The notes: generated by a model from the sequence alone, not told the origin. DNA of 64,000 bases from Ruminococcus sp. (GCA_016290875.1 JAEEVL010000016.1:1-64000); one strand, 5' to 3'; counted from the first letter of the stretch, positions 35,169-44,224 are shown. Program-made: numbers and translations.

Positions 35169-36302
35169 ATGGAACCTATCAAAAGAAACATACTGCTCAA
35201 TCCCGGTCCGTCAACAACTACTGATACCGTTAAGTACGCTCAGGTAGTTCCGGACATCTGCCCCCGTGAAAAGGACTTCGGCGGACTCATGAAAGGACTC
35301 CGTGAGGATCTCGTAAAGATAGTTCACGGTGACCTTGACAAATACACATCCGTACTCTTCTGCGGAAGCGGTACTATCAATATCGATGTCTGCATCAACT
35401 CACTTCTCCCTGAGGGCAAGAAGGTTCTCGTTGTAGACAACGGAGCATACAGCACAAGAGCCGTTGAGGTATGCCAGTTCTACGGTCTCCCCCACATCGA
35501 CCTAAAGTTCCCTGTTGACGAGCGTCCTGATCTCGCAGTAGTTGAGGAAACTCTCAAGAACAACCCGGACATCGCTCTCGTTCACACAACTCACAACGAG
35601 ACAGGTACAGGTATCCTGAATCCTATCCGTGAGATCGGTGCTCTCGCTCACAAGTACGGCGCTGTTTTCACTGTTGATACAACTTCAACATATGCTATGC
35701 GTCCTATCGACATCGAAAAGGACAACATCGACTTCTGCATGGCTTCCGCTCAGAAGGGACTTATGGCTTTCACAGGTCTCTCTTTCGTAGTCGGCAACAG
35801 AGCTATCATCGAAAAGTCAAAGGACTATCCCAAGCGCTCCTACTACTGCAACCTCTGGTTACAGTATGACTTCTTTGAGCGCACAGGCGAGATGCACTTC
35901 ACTCCCCCTGTACAGACTATCTATTCAACTATCCAGGCTCTAAAGGAGTACTGGGCTGAGGGCGAAGAAGCTAAGTGGGCTCGCCACACAAGAGTGTTCA
36001 ACGCTATAAACAAGGGACTCGATGATCTCGGCTTCCGTCAGGTAATCAAGCCTGAGTGGAGAACAGGTCTTGTATCATCTGCTATCTATCCTGATGATCC
36101 CAACTGGAGCTTCGATGCAGTTCACGATTACTGCTATGACCGCGGATTCACTATCTATCCCGGTAAGATCTCCACAACAAATACATTCAGACTCTGCGCT
36201 CTCGGCGCTATCGACGAGGCTGACATCGTGGAATTCTTCAAGGTGTTCCGCGAAGCTCTCGAAAAGAACAACATCGCTATTCCTGTTAAGTATAACGACT
36301 AA
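35169..36302 (+). CDS. 2-aminoethylphosphonate-pyruvate aminotransferase-like, class V
   Basis: A 377-residue fold-type I PLP aminotransferase of the PhnW group. The N-terminus NPGPSTTTDTVKYAQ and GSGTINIDV match the family; the Schiff-base lysine is K196 in SAQKGLM, after the PLP-binding TVDTTSTYAMRP. Family enzymes interconvert phosphonoacetaldehyde and 2-aminoethylphosphonate. Next to pepM and ppd, the biosynthetic direction is expected. GGAG precedes the ATG, and the following pepM gene begins 15 bases after the stop. Confidence 0.9.
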   Translation: MEPIKRNILLNPGPSTTTDTVKYAQVVPDICPREKDFGGLMKGLREDLVKIVHGDLDKYTSVLFCGSGTINIDVCINSLLPEGKKVLVVDNGAYSTRAVEVCQFYGLPHIDLKFPVDERPDLAVVEETLKNNPDIALVHTTHNETGTGILNPIREIGALAHKYGAVFTVDTTSTYAMRPIDIEKDNIDFCMASAQKGLMAFTGLSFVVGNRAIIEKSKDYPKRSYYCNLWLQYDFFERTGEMHFTPPVQTIYSTIQALKEYWAEGEEAKWARHTRVFNAINKGLDDLGFRQVIKPEWRTGLVSSAIYPDDPNWSFDAVHDYCYDRGFTIYPGKISTTNTFRLCALGAIDEADIVEFFKVFREALEKNNIAIPVKYND

Positions 36303-36317
36303 GGAGAATTGAAAATA

Positions 36318-37613
36318 ATGAAGACTGTTTACACCTGCTTCTGCACAGACGTAATCCATGAGGGACACCTCAATATCATCAACAATGCCAAGAAATATGG
36401 CAGAGTAGTTGTAGGAGCACTCTGCGACAAAGAGCTCATCCGCTACAACAAGTTCCCTACCAAGACTCTTGAAGAGCGTATCAAGCTCTATCAGGGACTT
36501 GACGGAGTTGACGAGGTCATCATCCAGAACGACACAATGTACAATGACGTTATCGACACTCTGAAGCCTGACTACATCGTTCACGGCGACAACTGGAAGG
36601 AAGGCCCGGAGTCCTCTATCAGAAACAACGTTGCTAAGAGACTCGCTGAATACGGCGGCGAAGTAGTTGACGTTCCCTATACATACAATCCGAAGGTAAA
36701 GAAGATAGACGATCAGCTCAAGGAAAAGCTCGCTATGCCTGAGTACAGAAGAAAGCGTCTCCGTCAGCTCATCGAAATGGGACACGTTGTTAAGACTATC
36801 GAGGCTCACAGCGGTCTCACCGGTCTTATCGCTGAAAAGACAGTAGTTGAGCACGAAGGGCAGCTCTATCAGTTCGACGCTATGTGGGTAAGCTCACTCT
36901 GCGACTCTACCGCAAAGGGCAAGCCTGATATCGAGCTCGTTGATATGACTTCCCGTTTCCGTACTATCGATGATATTATGGAAGTTACCACTAAGCCTAT
37001 CATTTTCGACGGTGATACAGGCGGACTCACAGAGCACTTCGTATACACAGTACGTTCACTCGAAAGAATGGGCGTAAGTGCTATCATCATCGAAGACAAG
37101 AAGGGACTAAAGAAGAACTCCCTCTTCGGCACTGAGGTAAAACAGACACAGGCTACTATAGAGGAAATGAGCGCTAAGATCGCTGCCGGAAAAGCTGCAC
37201 AGCTCTCCGACGACTTCATGATAATCGCACGTATCGAGAGCCTTATCCTCGAACAGGGTATGGAAGACGCACTCGCAAGAGCATTCGCTTTCGTTGAGGC
37301 TGGCGCTGACGGCATAATGATCCACAGCCGTAAGAAGGATCCTGCTGAGATCGTTGAATTCTGCGACAAATTCCGTGCTAAGGACAAGACAACTCCTATC
37401 GTTGTAGTTCCTTCTTCATTCAATACCATCACAGAGGACGAGCTCGCTTCACACGGCGTAAACATCGTTATCTATGCTAATCAGCTCACAAGAAGCGCAT
37501 TCCCTGCAATGCAGCAGACTGCTGAGGATATCCTCCGCTACCACCGCGCTAAGGAAGTTGACGACAGACTTATGTCTATCAAGAACATCATCACTCTCAT
37601 TGACGAGCTTTAA
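36318..37613 (+). CDS. pepM: Bifunctional cytidylyltransferase/phosphoenolpyruvate mutase
   Basis: A 431-residue fusion. Residues 1-135 are a TagD/GCT-like nucleotidyltransferase with the HxGH motif HEGH (14-17) and HGDNW. Residues 140-431 are a PEP mutase TIM barrel with the metal segment FDGDTGG (230-236) and the diagnostic EDKKGLKKNS (259-268), which matches EDK-x5-NS and separates PEP mutase from isocitrate-lyase-like hydrolases. It makes the C-P bond by rearranging PEP to phosphonopyruvate. The ATG at 36318 follows AAGGAG at 11 bases; an upstream TTG (36309) is too close. The N-domain suggests nucleotidyl activation of a phosphonate. Confidence 0.94.
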   Translation: MKTVYTCFCTDVIHEGHLNIINNAKKYGRVVVGALCDKELIRYNKFPTKTLEERIKLYQGLDGVDEVIIQNDTMYNDVIDTLKPDYIVHGDNWKEGPESSIRNNVAKRLAEYGGEVVDVPYTYNPKVKKIDDQLKEKLAMPEYRRKRLRQLIEMGHVVKTIEAHSGLTGLIAEKTVVEHEGQLYQFDAMWVSSLCDSTAKGKPDIELVDMTSRFRTIDDIMEVTTKPIIFDGDTGGLTEHFVYTVRSLERMGVSAIIIEDKKGLKKNSLFGTEVKQTQATIEEMSAKIAAGKAAQLSDDFMIIARIESLILEQGMEDALARAFAFVEAGADGIMIHSRKKDPAEIVEFCDKFRAKDKTTPIVVVPSSFNTITEDELASHGVNIVIYANQLTRSAFPAMQQTAEDILRYHRAKEVDDRLMSIKNIITLIDEL

Positions 37614-37624
37614 GGAGGATATAT

Positions 37625-38746
37625 ATGAAAGTCGAAAAGTTAGTAGAGCTCATCGGCGCTGACTTCTATTCAGGAGTCCCCGATTCACAGCTCAAAGCAC
37701 TCTGCAACTACCTTATAGATAAATACGGTATCGATAAGAACCACCACATAATCGCTGCCAACGAGGGCAACTGCACCGCTCTTGCTGCCGGCTATCACCT
37801 CGCAACAGGCAGAGTTCCGGTAGTTTATATGCAGAATTCCGGCGAGGGCAACATCATCAACCCTGTTGCTTCTCTCCTCAATGACAAGGTATACGCTATC
37901 CCGATGCTCTTTATCGTTGGCTGGCGCGGAGAACCTGGTGTTCACGACGAACCTCAGCACATCTATCAGGGCGAAGTTACTGTAAAGCTCCTCGAGGATA
38001 TGGACATCGAGACATTCATCATCGGCAAGGACACTACTGACGATGAAGTCGCAGCTGCTATGGAGAAGTTCCGCGGAGTATTCGCAAAGGGCAAGCAGGC
38101 TGCTTTCGTTGTACGCAAAGGCGCTCTTACAGACGCGCCCAAGGTAGATTACAAGAACGATAACAAGATGATCCGTGAGGAGATTATCCAGCACATCGTA
38201 AAGGCTACCGGCGAAGATCCGATAGTTTCCACTACCGGAAAGCCCAGCCGTGAGCTCTTTGAGACAAGAACAGCTAATGGTCAGAGCCACAAGTACGACT
38301 TCCTCACAGTCGGCTCTATGGGACACACTTCATCTATCGCTCTCGGTGTTGCTATAAACAAGCCCAACCAGCGCATTTGGTGTGTTGACGGCGACGGCGC
38401 CGCTCTCATGCACATGGGAAGCATGGCTGTACTCGGTGCAAATGCTCCGAAGAATGTAGTTCATATCGTTATCAACAACGGTGCTCATGAAACTGTCGGC
38501 GGTATGCCCACAGTTGCTGAGAAGATAGACCTCGTCGGCATCGCAAAGGCTTGCGGTTATCCGAACGCTGTATGCGTTGACAGCTTTGAAACTCTCGACA
38601 AGGAGCTCGAAGCAGCCAAGAACCGCAACGAGCTTTCATTCATCGAAGTCAAGTGCTCTATCGGTGCCCGTGACGATCTCGGACGTCCCACCACTACAGC
38701 TCTTGAGAACAAGCTCAACTTTATGGAGCATCTCCGCTCACTATGA
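37625..38746 (+). CDS. ppd: Phosphonopyruvate decarboxylase
   Basis: A 373-residue thiamine-diphosphate enzyme. The catalytic Glu is in ANEGNC (E47). The TPP/Mg motif runs from GDG (256-258) to NN (284-285), with the substrate-site segment NNGAHETVGGMP. It decarboxylates phosphonopyruvate to phosphonoacetaldehyde, which pulls the unfavourable PEP mutase equilibrium forward. It is a single-chain form, unlike the two-subunit sulfopyruvate decarboxylase relatives. AAGGAGG is 6 bases before the ATG, 11 bases after the pepM stop; a terminator follows. Confidence 0.94.
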   Translation: MKVEKLVELIGADFYSGVPDSQLKALCNYLIDKYGIDKNHHIIAANEGNCTALAAGYHLATGRVPVVYMQNSGEGNIINPVASLLNDKVYAIPMLFIVGWRGEPGVHDEPQHIYQGEVTVKLLEDMDIETFIIGKDTTDDEVAAAMEKFRGVFAKGKQAAFVVRKGALTDAPKVDYKNDNKMIREEIIQHIVKATGEDPIVSTTGKPSRELFETRTANGQSHKYDFLTVGSMGHTSSIALGVAINKPNQRIWCVDGDGAALMHMGSMAVLGANAPKNVVHIVINNGAHETVGGMPTVAEKIDLVGIAKACGYPNAVCVDSFETLDKELEAAKNRNELSFIEVKCSIGARDDLGRPTTTALENKLNFMEHLRSL

Positions 38747-38752
38747 TATTAC

Positions 38753-38775
38753 AGGCTGCCTGAATAAGGCAGCCT
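38753..38775 (+). terminator. Probable terminator of the phosphonate cluster
   Basis: A perfect 9-bp stem AGGCTGCCT/AGGCAGCCT with a 5-base loop; the T-tract that follows is poor (TTGTCATTTC). Confidence 0.7.
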
Positions 38776-38790
38776 TTGTCATTTCTGCTT

Positions 38791-38822
38791 CTTTCAGCAT
38801 ACTATACTGTATACGCTGAAAG
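38791..38822 (+). repeat. Inverted repeat overlapping a ribosome site
   Basis: Arms CTTTCAGC (38791-38798) and GCTGAAAG (38815-38822) with an AT-rich 16-base centre. The second arm covers the start of AAAGGAG, the ribosome site of the small membrane gene at 38835. It could be an operator or an RNA hairpin hiding that site. Confidence 0.5.
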
Positions 38823-38834
38823 GAGTTTTTTACT

Positions 38835-39179
38835 ATGGATATGCCCATACTTATATCACTTGCAGTTCTCATCATCATAGCCGGAGCAGAGATGTTCTGC
38901 CTGTTTATAGCAGACCGAAAGTGCAGAAAACGTCCTCCCCTGACAGCCGTGATACCGGTATTCCCTGACTCCTCAGATCTCGAAGCAACCCTTGAGCGAA
39001 CAAGCGAGCTGATACTCCGCGGCAGCTGTCCTATCGAGCGTGTACTCCTCATCGACTACGGCGCAGCTGAACCCGCTCTTTCCCTGTGTAAAGCCTTCTG
39101 CACAGACTTTCCGGAAGCCGTTCTGATAAAACCTGACGAACTTGAAAAAATTCTCGCGGAAACGTTTGCAAAAAGCTGA
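38835..39179 (+). CDS. Small membrane-anchored protein with a glycosyltransferase-like fragment
   Basis: A 114-residue protein with an N-terminal membrane span (ISLAVLIIIAGAEMFCLFI) followed by a short alpha/beta segment. TAVIPVFPDSSDLEATLER and VLLIDYGAAEPAL recall the first half of a GT-A glycosyltransferase, but the metal and acceptor parts are absent, so it cannot be a full enzyme. The ATG follows AAAGGAG. It sits between the phosphonate cluster and recD2, and the recD2 promoter overlaps its last codons. Function unknown. Confidence 0.72.
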   Translation: MDMPILISLAVLIIIAGAEMFCLFIADRKCRKRPPLTAVIPVFPDSSDLEATLERTSELILRGSCPIERVLLIDYGAAEPALSLCKAFCTDFPEAVLIKPDELEKILAETFAKS

Positions 39180-39194
39180 AAAATGTAGTATAAT
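39166..39194 (+). promoter_or_regulatory. Promoter of recD2
   Basis: TTGCAA (39166-39171), a 17-base spacer and TATAAT (39189-39194), 35 bases before the TTG start chosen for recD2. Confidence 0.7.
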
Positions 39195-39228
39195 ATATAC
39201 TGTATTATTATGCGCAGAGGTGATAAGG

Positions 39229-41511
39229 TTGGAGCACGATGTCCTTCACATCGAGGGTACTGTCGAAAATATTCTTTTCAAAAACGAAGCAAACGGCTAC
39301 GTCGTTCTCGACCTTGACGCCGGCGGTGAGCTTATAACTGTCGTTGGCGAACTCGGCGATATAGAGGAGGGCGAAGGCCTTATCCTCGAGGGCAACTACG
39401 TCACACACCGTAAGTTCGGAACACAGTTCCGCGCAGAATACTGCGAACGCAAGCTGCCCGATACTGTCGTGAACATAGAGAAATACCTCGCCTCCGGCGC
39501 TATCAAGGGCATAGGTCCGGGACTCGCTAAAAAGATCGTGAACGTTTTCGGTGCTCAGACACTCGACATTATGGAACATGATCCTATGAGACTCAGCGAG
39601 ATAAAGGGAATATCTGTCTCACGCTGTGAAGAGATAGCCGATGAAGCACGAAAGCTCTTTGCGCTCCGTTGCATATTATCTTTCTTGTCTCAGTATGACA
39701 TTAAGTCACAGTTTGCAATGAGGACATACCGAAAATTCGGCGGAGACTCAATGATGCTCATTCAGCAGAATCCCTATATTCTCTGCGGTGACTCCATTGA
39801 CCTTGATTTCTGCAAGGCTGACTCTATCGCCTATGATATGCACATCGATCAGAATGACTACAAGCGGGTTATCGCCGGTATGCAGTACATTCTCCGTGCA
39901 AACACTTCTCTCGGTCACTCCTGTCTGCCGCTTGAAACTCTGCTTCAGAAATCCGGAACAGCACTCGGAATCAGTGAGACTGATTTCTACCGCTGCTACA
40001 ATGCGGCTCTCGATGACAACGAGCTCTTTGAGTACGTTAAGAATGAGCGCGAATATGTTTACCTGCCGGATTATTTCTACGCTGAACAGTTCATCGCTGA
40101 CAGGATACACATACTGAAAGACTTCTCCTCGCCTGAGGATTTCAACTATGACAACCTCATAAATATCGAGGAAGAGGAACACAATATACACTATGAAACG
40201 CTCCAACGGCAGGCTATTACTACTGCTGTTTCACGCGGACTTATGATACTTACCGGCGGACCGGGTACCGGTAAGACCACCACTCTCAACGCCATAATCT
40301 CTATATTTGAAAAAAAAGGCTGCAGGGTGCTCCTTGCTGCCCCGACCGGACGAGCTGCAAAGCGTATGTCTGACCTCACAGGCTGTGAGGCAAAAACAAT
40401 ACACCGTCTGCTCGAAGTAGTCTACGATGCCGGCGGCAGAACAGTCTTCGCACACAACGAGACAAATCCCCTTGAATGTGATGTACTCGTTATCGACGAG
40501 ATGTCTATGGTGGACGTGCTTCTCTTTGAAAAGCTGCTGCGTGCTGTAAGACTTGGCTGCAAGCTGATAATGGTCGGAGACAGCGACCAGCTGCCGTCAG
40601 TTGGTGCCGGAAATCTTCTCGGCGACCTCATAACCTGCGGTATAGTTCCCACTATCGAGCTGAAAGAGATATTCCGTCAGGCTCAGCAGAGCTGTATTGT
40701 AACTAATGCCCACAAGATAGTTTCGGGCGAATATCCCGACCTCACACAGAAAAACAACGATTTCTTCTTCTTCAAACGCGACGACTATGACAAGTCAGTC
40801 CAGCTCGTCGCTGACCTTGTAAAGACAAGACTGCCCAAAGCCTATAATTACTCCCCTGTTGAGGATATACAGGTGCTGACTCCCTCGAGGAAAGGCACAC
40901 TCGGTTCTGTTGAACTGAACAAGGTGCTTCAGAACGAACTCAATCCGGCAGTTCAGGGAAAATCTGAGTACAAGAGCTTCATCTTCACATTCCGCGAAGG
41001 CGACAAGATAATGCAGACCCGAAATAACTACGATATAGTTTGGAGCAAAGACGGCGAACAAGGTACCGGTATCTTCAACGGTGACATTGGTATAATACGC
41101 AAGATAAACTCGGCTGCCATGACCGCTGTAATAGATTTTGACGGACGTATCGCCAACTATCCCTTTGATCTCCTGTCACAGGTAGAACTCGCATATGCGA
41201 TAACAGTCCACAAGAGTCAGGGATGCGAATTTGAAGCTGTCATCATACCGCTTATGGGAGGCTTTGAAAAACTCTCATACCGCAATCTTCTGTACACTGC
41301 AGTAACAAGAGCAAAAAAGCTGCTGATACTCATAGGCTCTGAAGAAAAGATACATAATATGGTAGACAACAACAAGCGGACAAGGCGTTATACCTGCCTG
41401 CGCGATATGCTGACCTCGACTGTGAGCAAGGACGTTCACGCACCTGTCAGCGAAAGCAATGCCGGTATACTCGAAGTCCTCGGAATGATAGAAAGAAAGG
41501 AAAATAAATAA
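39229..41511 (+). CDS. recD2: RecD2-type ATP-dependent DNA helicase
   Basis: About 760 residues of a superfamily 1B 5'-3' helicase: an N-terminal OB-like and helix-hairpin-helix region (GIGPGLAKKIVNVFG, DEAR), Walker A GGPGTGKTTTLN, Walker B VIDEMSMVD, motif III GDSDQLPSVG, and the C-terminal TVHKSQGCEF and YTAVTRAKK motifs. RecD2 works outside RecBCD in repair and replication-fork maintenance. I place the start at TTG 39229, six bases after AGAGGTG; the upstream frame extension overlaps the preceding gene without a ribosome site. Directly followed by the MreB-family gene. Confidence 0.92.
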   Translation: MEHDVLHIEGTVENILFKNEANGYVVLDLDAGGELITVVGELGDIEEGEGLILEGNYVTHRKFGTQFRAEYCERKLPDTVVNIEKYLASGAIKGIGPGLAKKIVNVFGAQTLDIMEHDPMRLSEIKGISVSRCEEIADEARKLFALRCILSFLSQYDIKSQFAMRTYRKFGGDSMMLIQQNPYILCGDSIDLDFCKADSIAYDMHIDQNDYKRVIAGMQYILRANTSLGHSCLPLETLLQKSGTALGISETDFYRCYNAALDDNELFEYVKNEREYVYLPDYFYAEQFIADRIHILKDFSSPEDFNYDNLINIEEEEHNIHYETLQRQAITTAVSRGLMILTGGPGTGKTTTLNAIISIFEKKGCRVLLAAPTGRAAKRMSDLTGCEAKTIHRLLEVVYDAGGRTVFAHNETNPLECDVLVIDEMSMVDVLLFEKLLRAVRLGCKLIMVGDSDQLPSVGAGNLLGDLITCGIVPTIELKEIFRQAQQSCIVTNAHKIVSGEYPDLTQKNNDFFFFKRDDYDKSVQLVADLVKTRLPKAYNYSPVEDIQVLTPSRKGTLGSVELNKVLQNELNPAVQGKSEYKSFIFTFREGDKIMQTRNNYDIVWSKDGEQGTGIFNGDIGIIRKINSAAMTAVIDFDGRIANYPFDLLSQVELAYAITVHKSQGCEFEAVIIPLMGGFEKLSYRNLLYTAVTRAKKLLILIGSEEKIHNMVDNNKRTRRYTCLRDMLTSTVSKDVHAPVSESNAGILEVLGMIERKENK

Positions 41512-42531
41512 ATGGCAAATACAGATATAGGTATAGATCTCGGAACGTCCAATATCGTTATGACCATGGGAAACAAGGGCGTTGTTCTCAGCGAACCCTC
41601 GGTCATAGCTTACAATACAAGAACTGAACGAGTTCTCGCTGTCGGCAAAGAAGCCTATGAGATGATAGGCAGGAATCCCGACTACATTGCTGTTGTAAGA
41701 CCAATCAGCGAAGGTGTTATCTCAGACGACGATCTCGCTCACAGTATGATACGCGAATTCATACTCAAAGTAACCGGTCACCAGCTTCTCAAGCCGAGGA
41801 TAGTAATTTGCGTTCCCTCGTTCATCACTGACATTGAGAGCCGCGCTGTTGTTGACGCTGCAAAGAGTGCAGGTTCACGTCAGGTTTATCTCATACAGGA
41901 GCCTATTGCGGCTATGATAGGTGCAGGAGTCAATATCACAAAAGCTAAGGGTCATATGATAGTTGACATCGGCGGCGGTACTACCGACGTTGCTATCGTT
42001 TCGATGAACGGCGTTGTTACCTCCCACACAATAAAAACTGCCGGAAATGCTATCGACCGCTCTATTATGAAGTATATGCAGAACAAGTTCAAGCTCCTTA
42101 TCGGTGAACGTACTGCTGAAAAGGTAAAAATGGAGCTTTGCAACCTCTACGATCCGAGCGATGAAATGACATTTATGGTCAAGGGAAGAAGTCTCCTTAA
42201 AGGACTCCCCGCGCAGGTCCTCCTCAGCGAAACAGAGCTTTTTGAGGCTATCGAGGACGACACCTTCGCTATTATGGAAGCCGTAAGAAAAGTTCTTGAA
42301 GACGCTCCGCCGGAGCTTGTTGGCGACATCTATGACAACGGTCTTCTCATGACAGGCGGCGGTGCTCTGCTCGGCGGACTCCCACAGCTTATCAAACGCA
42401 CTATCGGCATAAACTGCAACATAGCAAAGGACTCTATAAACTGCGTTGCCAAGGGAACAGGTATGGCATTCGGAAAGATGACCACCCTGCTTGACGGCTT
42501 TGAATCTGCAACTGTATATAAATACAGATGA
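41512..42531 (+). CDS. mreB: MreB/Mbl-family actin-like protein
   Basis: A 339-residue bacterial actin. Phosphate 1 is IGIDLGTSN, phosphate 2 VDIGGGTTDVAIV, the connect regions ESRAVVDAA and QEPIAAMIGAG, and the adenosine motif LLMTGGGALLGGL. It guides lateral wall synthesis with the Rod complex. The ATG follows the recD2 stop after a single base triplet spacing, so the two are co-transcribed. No mreC or mreD adjoin it, so this may be a stand-alone Mbl-type copy. Ruminococci are cocci or coccobacilli, which makes its role of interest. Confidence 0.9.
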   Translation: MANTDIGIDLGTSNIVMTMGNKGVVLSEPSVIAYNTRTERVLAVGKEAYEMIGRNPDYIAVVRPISEGVISDDDLAHSMIREFILKVTGHQLLKPRIVICVPSFITDIESRAVVDAAKSAGSRQVYLIQEPIAAMIGAGVNITKAKGHMIVDIGGGTTDVAIVSMNGVVTSHTIKTAGNAIDRSIMKYMQNKFKLLIGERTAEKVKMELCNLYDPSDEMTFMVKGRSLLKGLPAQVLLSETELFEAIEDDTFAIMEAVRKVLEDAPPELVGDIYDNGLLMTGGGALLGGLPQLIKRTIGINCNIAKDSINCVAKGTGMAFGKMTTLLDGFESATVYKYR

Positions 42532-42553
42532 TGCGTGACGATATCACGCAGAC

Positions 42554-42582
42554 TTGACTATTCTCCCGTAATAGGGTATAAT
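42554..42582 (+). promoter_or_regulatory. Promoter of mrp
   Basis: TTGACT (42554-42559), a 17-base spacer and TATAAT (42577-42582), about 30 bases before the mrp ATG. Confidence 0.85.
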
Positions 42583-42617
42583 AGAAACATACTATAACTA
42601 AGGAGTGTTATTATAAA

Positions 42618-43439
42618 ATGAGCGAATGTACACACGACTGCTCTACCTGCGGAAGCGACTGCTCCAGCAGAACAGAGCCACAGAGTCTGCTCGAAAAACC
42701 TAATAAAATGAGCAATATCGGCAAGGTTATCGGCGTTGTCAGCGGTAAAGGCGGTGTCGGAAAAACTCTCGTTTCTTCCCTGCTTGCTGTTTCAATGCAG
42801 AGAATGGGTAAGAATGTCGGTATCCTTGACGCTGATATAACCGGTCCTTCAGTACCGAAGGCTTTCGGTATCCATGACAAGGCTGATGCCTGTGAATTCG
42901 GCATAATCCCGGTAAAGAGCAAAATGGGCATCGACGTTATGTCTGTAAATCTTCTCCTTGAGAATGAGAGCGATCCGGTTGTATGGCGCGGTCCTGTTAT
43001 CGCCGGAGTTGTAAAGCAGTTCTGGACAGACGTTATCTGGAAGGACATCGACTGTCTCGTAGTTGATATGCCTCCCGGAACAGGCGATGTTCCGCTTACT
43101 GTTTTCCAGTCTCTCCCCGTAAACGGTATCGTTATCGTAACTTCACCTCAGGAGCTTGTTTCAATGATCGTTGAAAAGGCTGTAAAAATGGCTAAGCTCA
43201 TGAATATCCCGATACTCGGTATCATCGAGAATATGAGTTACTATGAATGTCCCGACTGCGGCAAGCGCCACAGCATCTACGGTGAGAGTCACATTGAGGA
43301 GATCGCTGCTCAGTATGATATCCCCGTACTTGCCAAGCTGCCTATCTGCACAGACCTTGCTAAGCACTGCGACCAGGGTACAGTAGAACTCTTCGAGGGT
43401 GACTGGCTCAACGAAGCTGTTGAAAAGATAGCTGAATAA
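42618..43439 (+). CDS. mrp: Mrp/NBP35-family Fe-S cluster carrier ATPase
   Basis: A 273-residue P-loop NTPase of the Mrp/ApbC group. The N-terminus is Cys-rich (CTHDCSTCGSDC), the deviant Walker A is SGKGGVGKTLV, and DMPPGTGDVPL and the Fe-S-binding CPDC pair (in YYECPDCGKRH) are present. The family assembles or carries 4Fe-4S clusters, here possibly for IspG and other Fe-S enzymes. The N-terminal four-Cys cluster resembles NBP35. Monocistronic with its own promoter and a weak terminator behind it. Confidence 0.92.
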   Translation: MSECTHDCSTCGSDCSSRTEPQSLLEKPNKMSNIGKVIGVVSGKGGVGKTLVSSLLAVSMQRMGKNVGILDADITGPSVPKAFGIHDKADACEFGIIPVKSKMGIDVMSVNLLLENESDPVVWRGPVIAGVVKQFWTDVIWKDIDCLVVDMPPGTGDVPLTVFQSLPVNGIVIVTSPQELVSMIVEKAVKMAKLMNIPILGIIENMSYYECPDCGKRHSIYGESHIEEIAAQYDIPVLAKLPICTDLAKHCDQGTVELFEGDWLNEAVEKIAE

Positions 43440-43445
43440 AAGACT

Positions 43446-43476
43446 ACGCCATAGCACTTAACAGCTATGGCGTTTT
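43446..43476 (+). terminator. Weak terminator after mrp
   Basis: A 10-bp stem ACGCCATAGC/GCTATGGCGT with an 8-base loop and only four T. The next gene's AAGGAG begins about 5 bases on, so partial readthrough is likely. Confidence 0.7.
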
Positions 43477-43493
43477 AATATAAGGAGAACGAC

Positions 43494-44213
43494 ATGAGTA
43501 AGAAAAAACTGCCTTTGCTTCTGCCTTTCCGGTCATTGATATTTCTGCTTATCTTTTTGGCAGGCTCAGCCATAACCGGCCAAAAACTGCGTGAAATAAG
43601 CAGCTGGTGGTCAATAATCGCCACAATTGTTAATATCATCACGATACTTTTGCTGTTGTTCACAGCAAGGAAGACTGATCAGAACTATTGGCAGCTTATA
43701 AACTTCAAGCGCGGCAAACGTAGCATTAAAAAGACAGCTTTGCTTTCAATTAGATTTGCAGTAGTCGGAATGTCCGGTATGTACCTTTCCGGACTTATAT
43801 GTTACGGCTCGGTTATGCCGGCAATATCTGTAAAAATAGTTGCGCCGATTCCGGTAGTCCTTTCTGTCTTAAATCTCATACTGCTTCCGGCAACAGTTCC
43901 ATTTGCTGAGGACGGACTTTATCTTGGCTGCGGCGTGAATAACATCGAAAACAAGTACGCATCAGTACTAATACCGGCGTTTTTCTATGCTCTCCAACAC
44001 TGCTTTATCCCTACGCTATGCGATACAAGATACATACTGTACAGATTCCTGTCATTCTTGCCGCTTACTTTTTTATTCTGCTTGTATTACAGAAAAAAGC
44101 GTGATCCGCTGCCGATAATGATAAGCCATGCTCTGCTCGACTTAGCTTCGGCTGAAATGATACTCATGACCTCGGCTGTGCCAGGACTGTATGATAAATG
44201 GAGCAATATGTAA
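43494..44213 (+). CDS. CPBP-like intramembrane protease family protein, degenerate motif 1
   Basis: A 239-residue protein with about seven hydrophobic spans. The C-terminal half has the layout of CPBP (Abi/Rce1) proteases: motif 1 region PFAEDGLYLG, motif 2 FFYALQH and motif 3 SHALLD. Motif 1 normally reads EExxxR; here the second Glu is Asp and the Arg is missing, so proteolytic activity is doubtful. Members process or protect against peptides such as bacteriocins. It likely depends on readthrough from mrp. Confidence 0.7.
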   Translation: MSKKKLPLLLPFRSLIFLLIFLAGSAITGQKLREISSWWSIIATIVNIITILLLLFTARKTDQNYWQLINFKRGKRSIKKTALLSIRFAVVGMSGMYLSGLICYGSVMPAISVKIVAPIPVVLSVLNLILLPATVPFAEDGLYLGCGVNNIENKYASVLIPAFFYALQHCFIPTLCDTRYILYRFLSFLPLTFLFCLYYRKKRDPLPIMISHALLDLASAEMILMTSAVPGLYDKWSNM

Positions 44214-44224
44214 AGCATTATAAA

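Noticed and set aside
39142..39228. N-terminal 29-codon extension of RecD2
   Set aside because: It overlaps the previous gene and the -10 box of the recD2 promoter and has no ribosome site.
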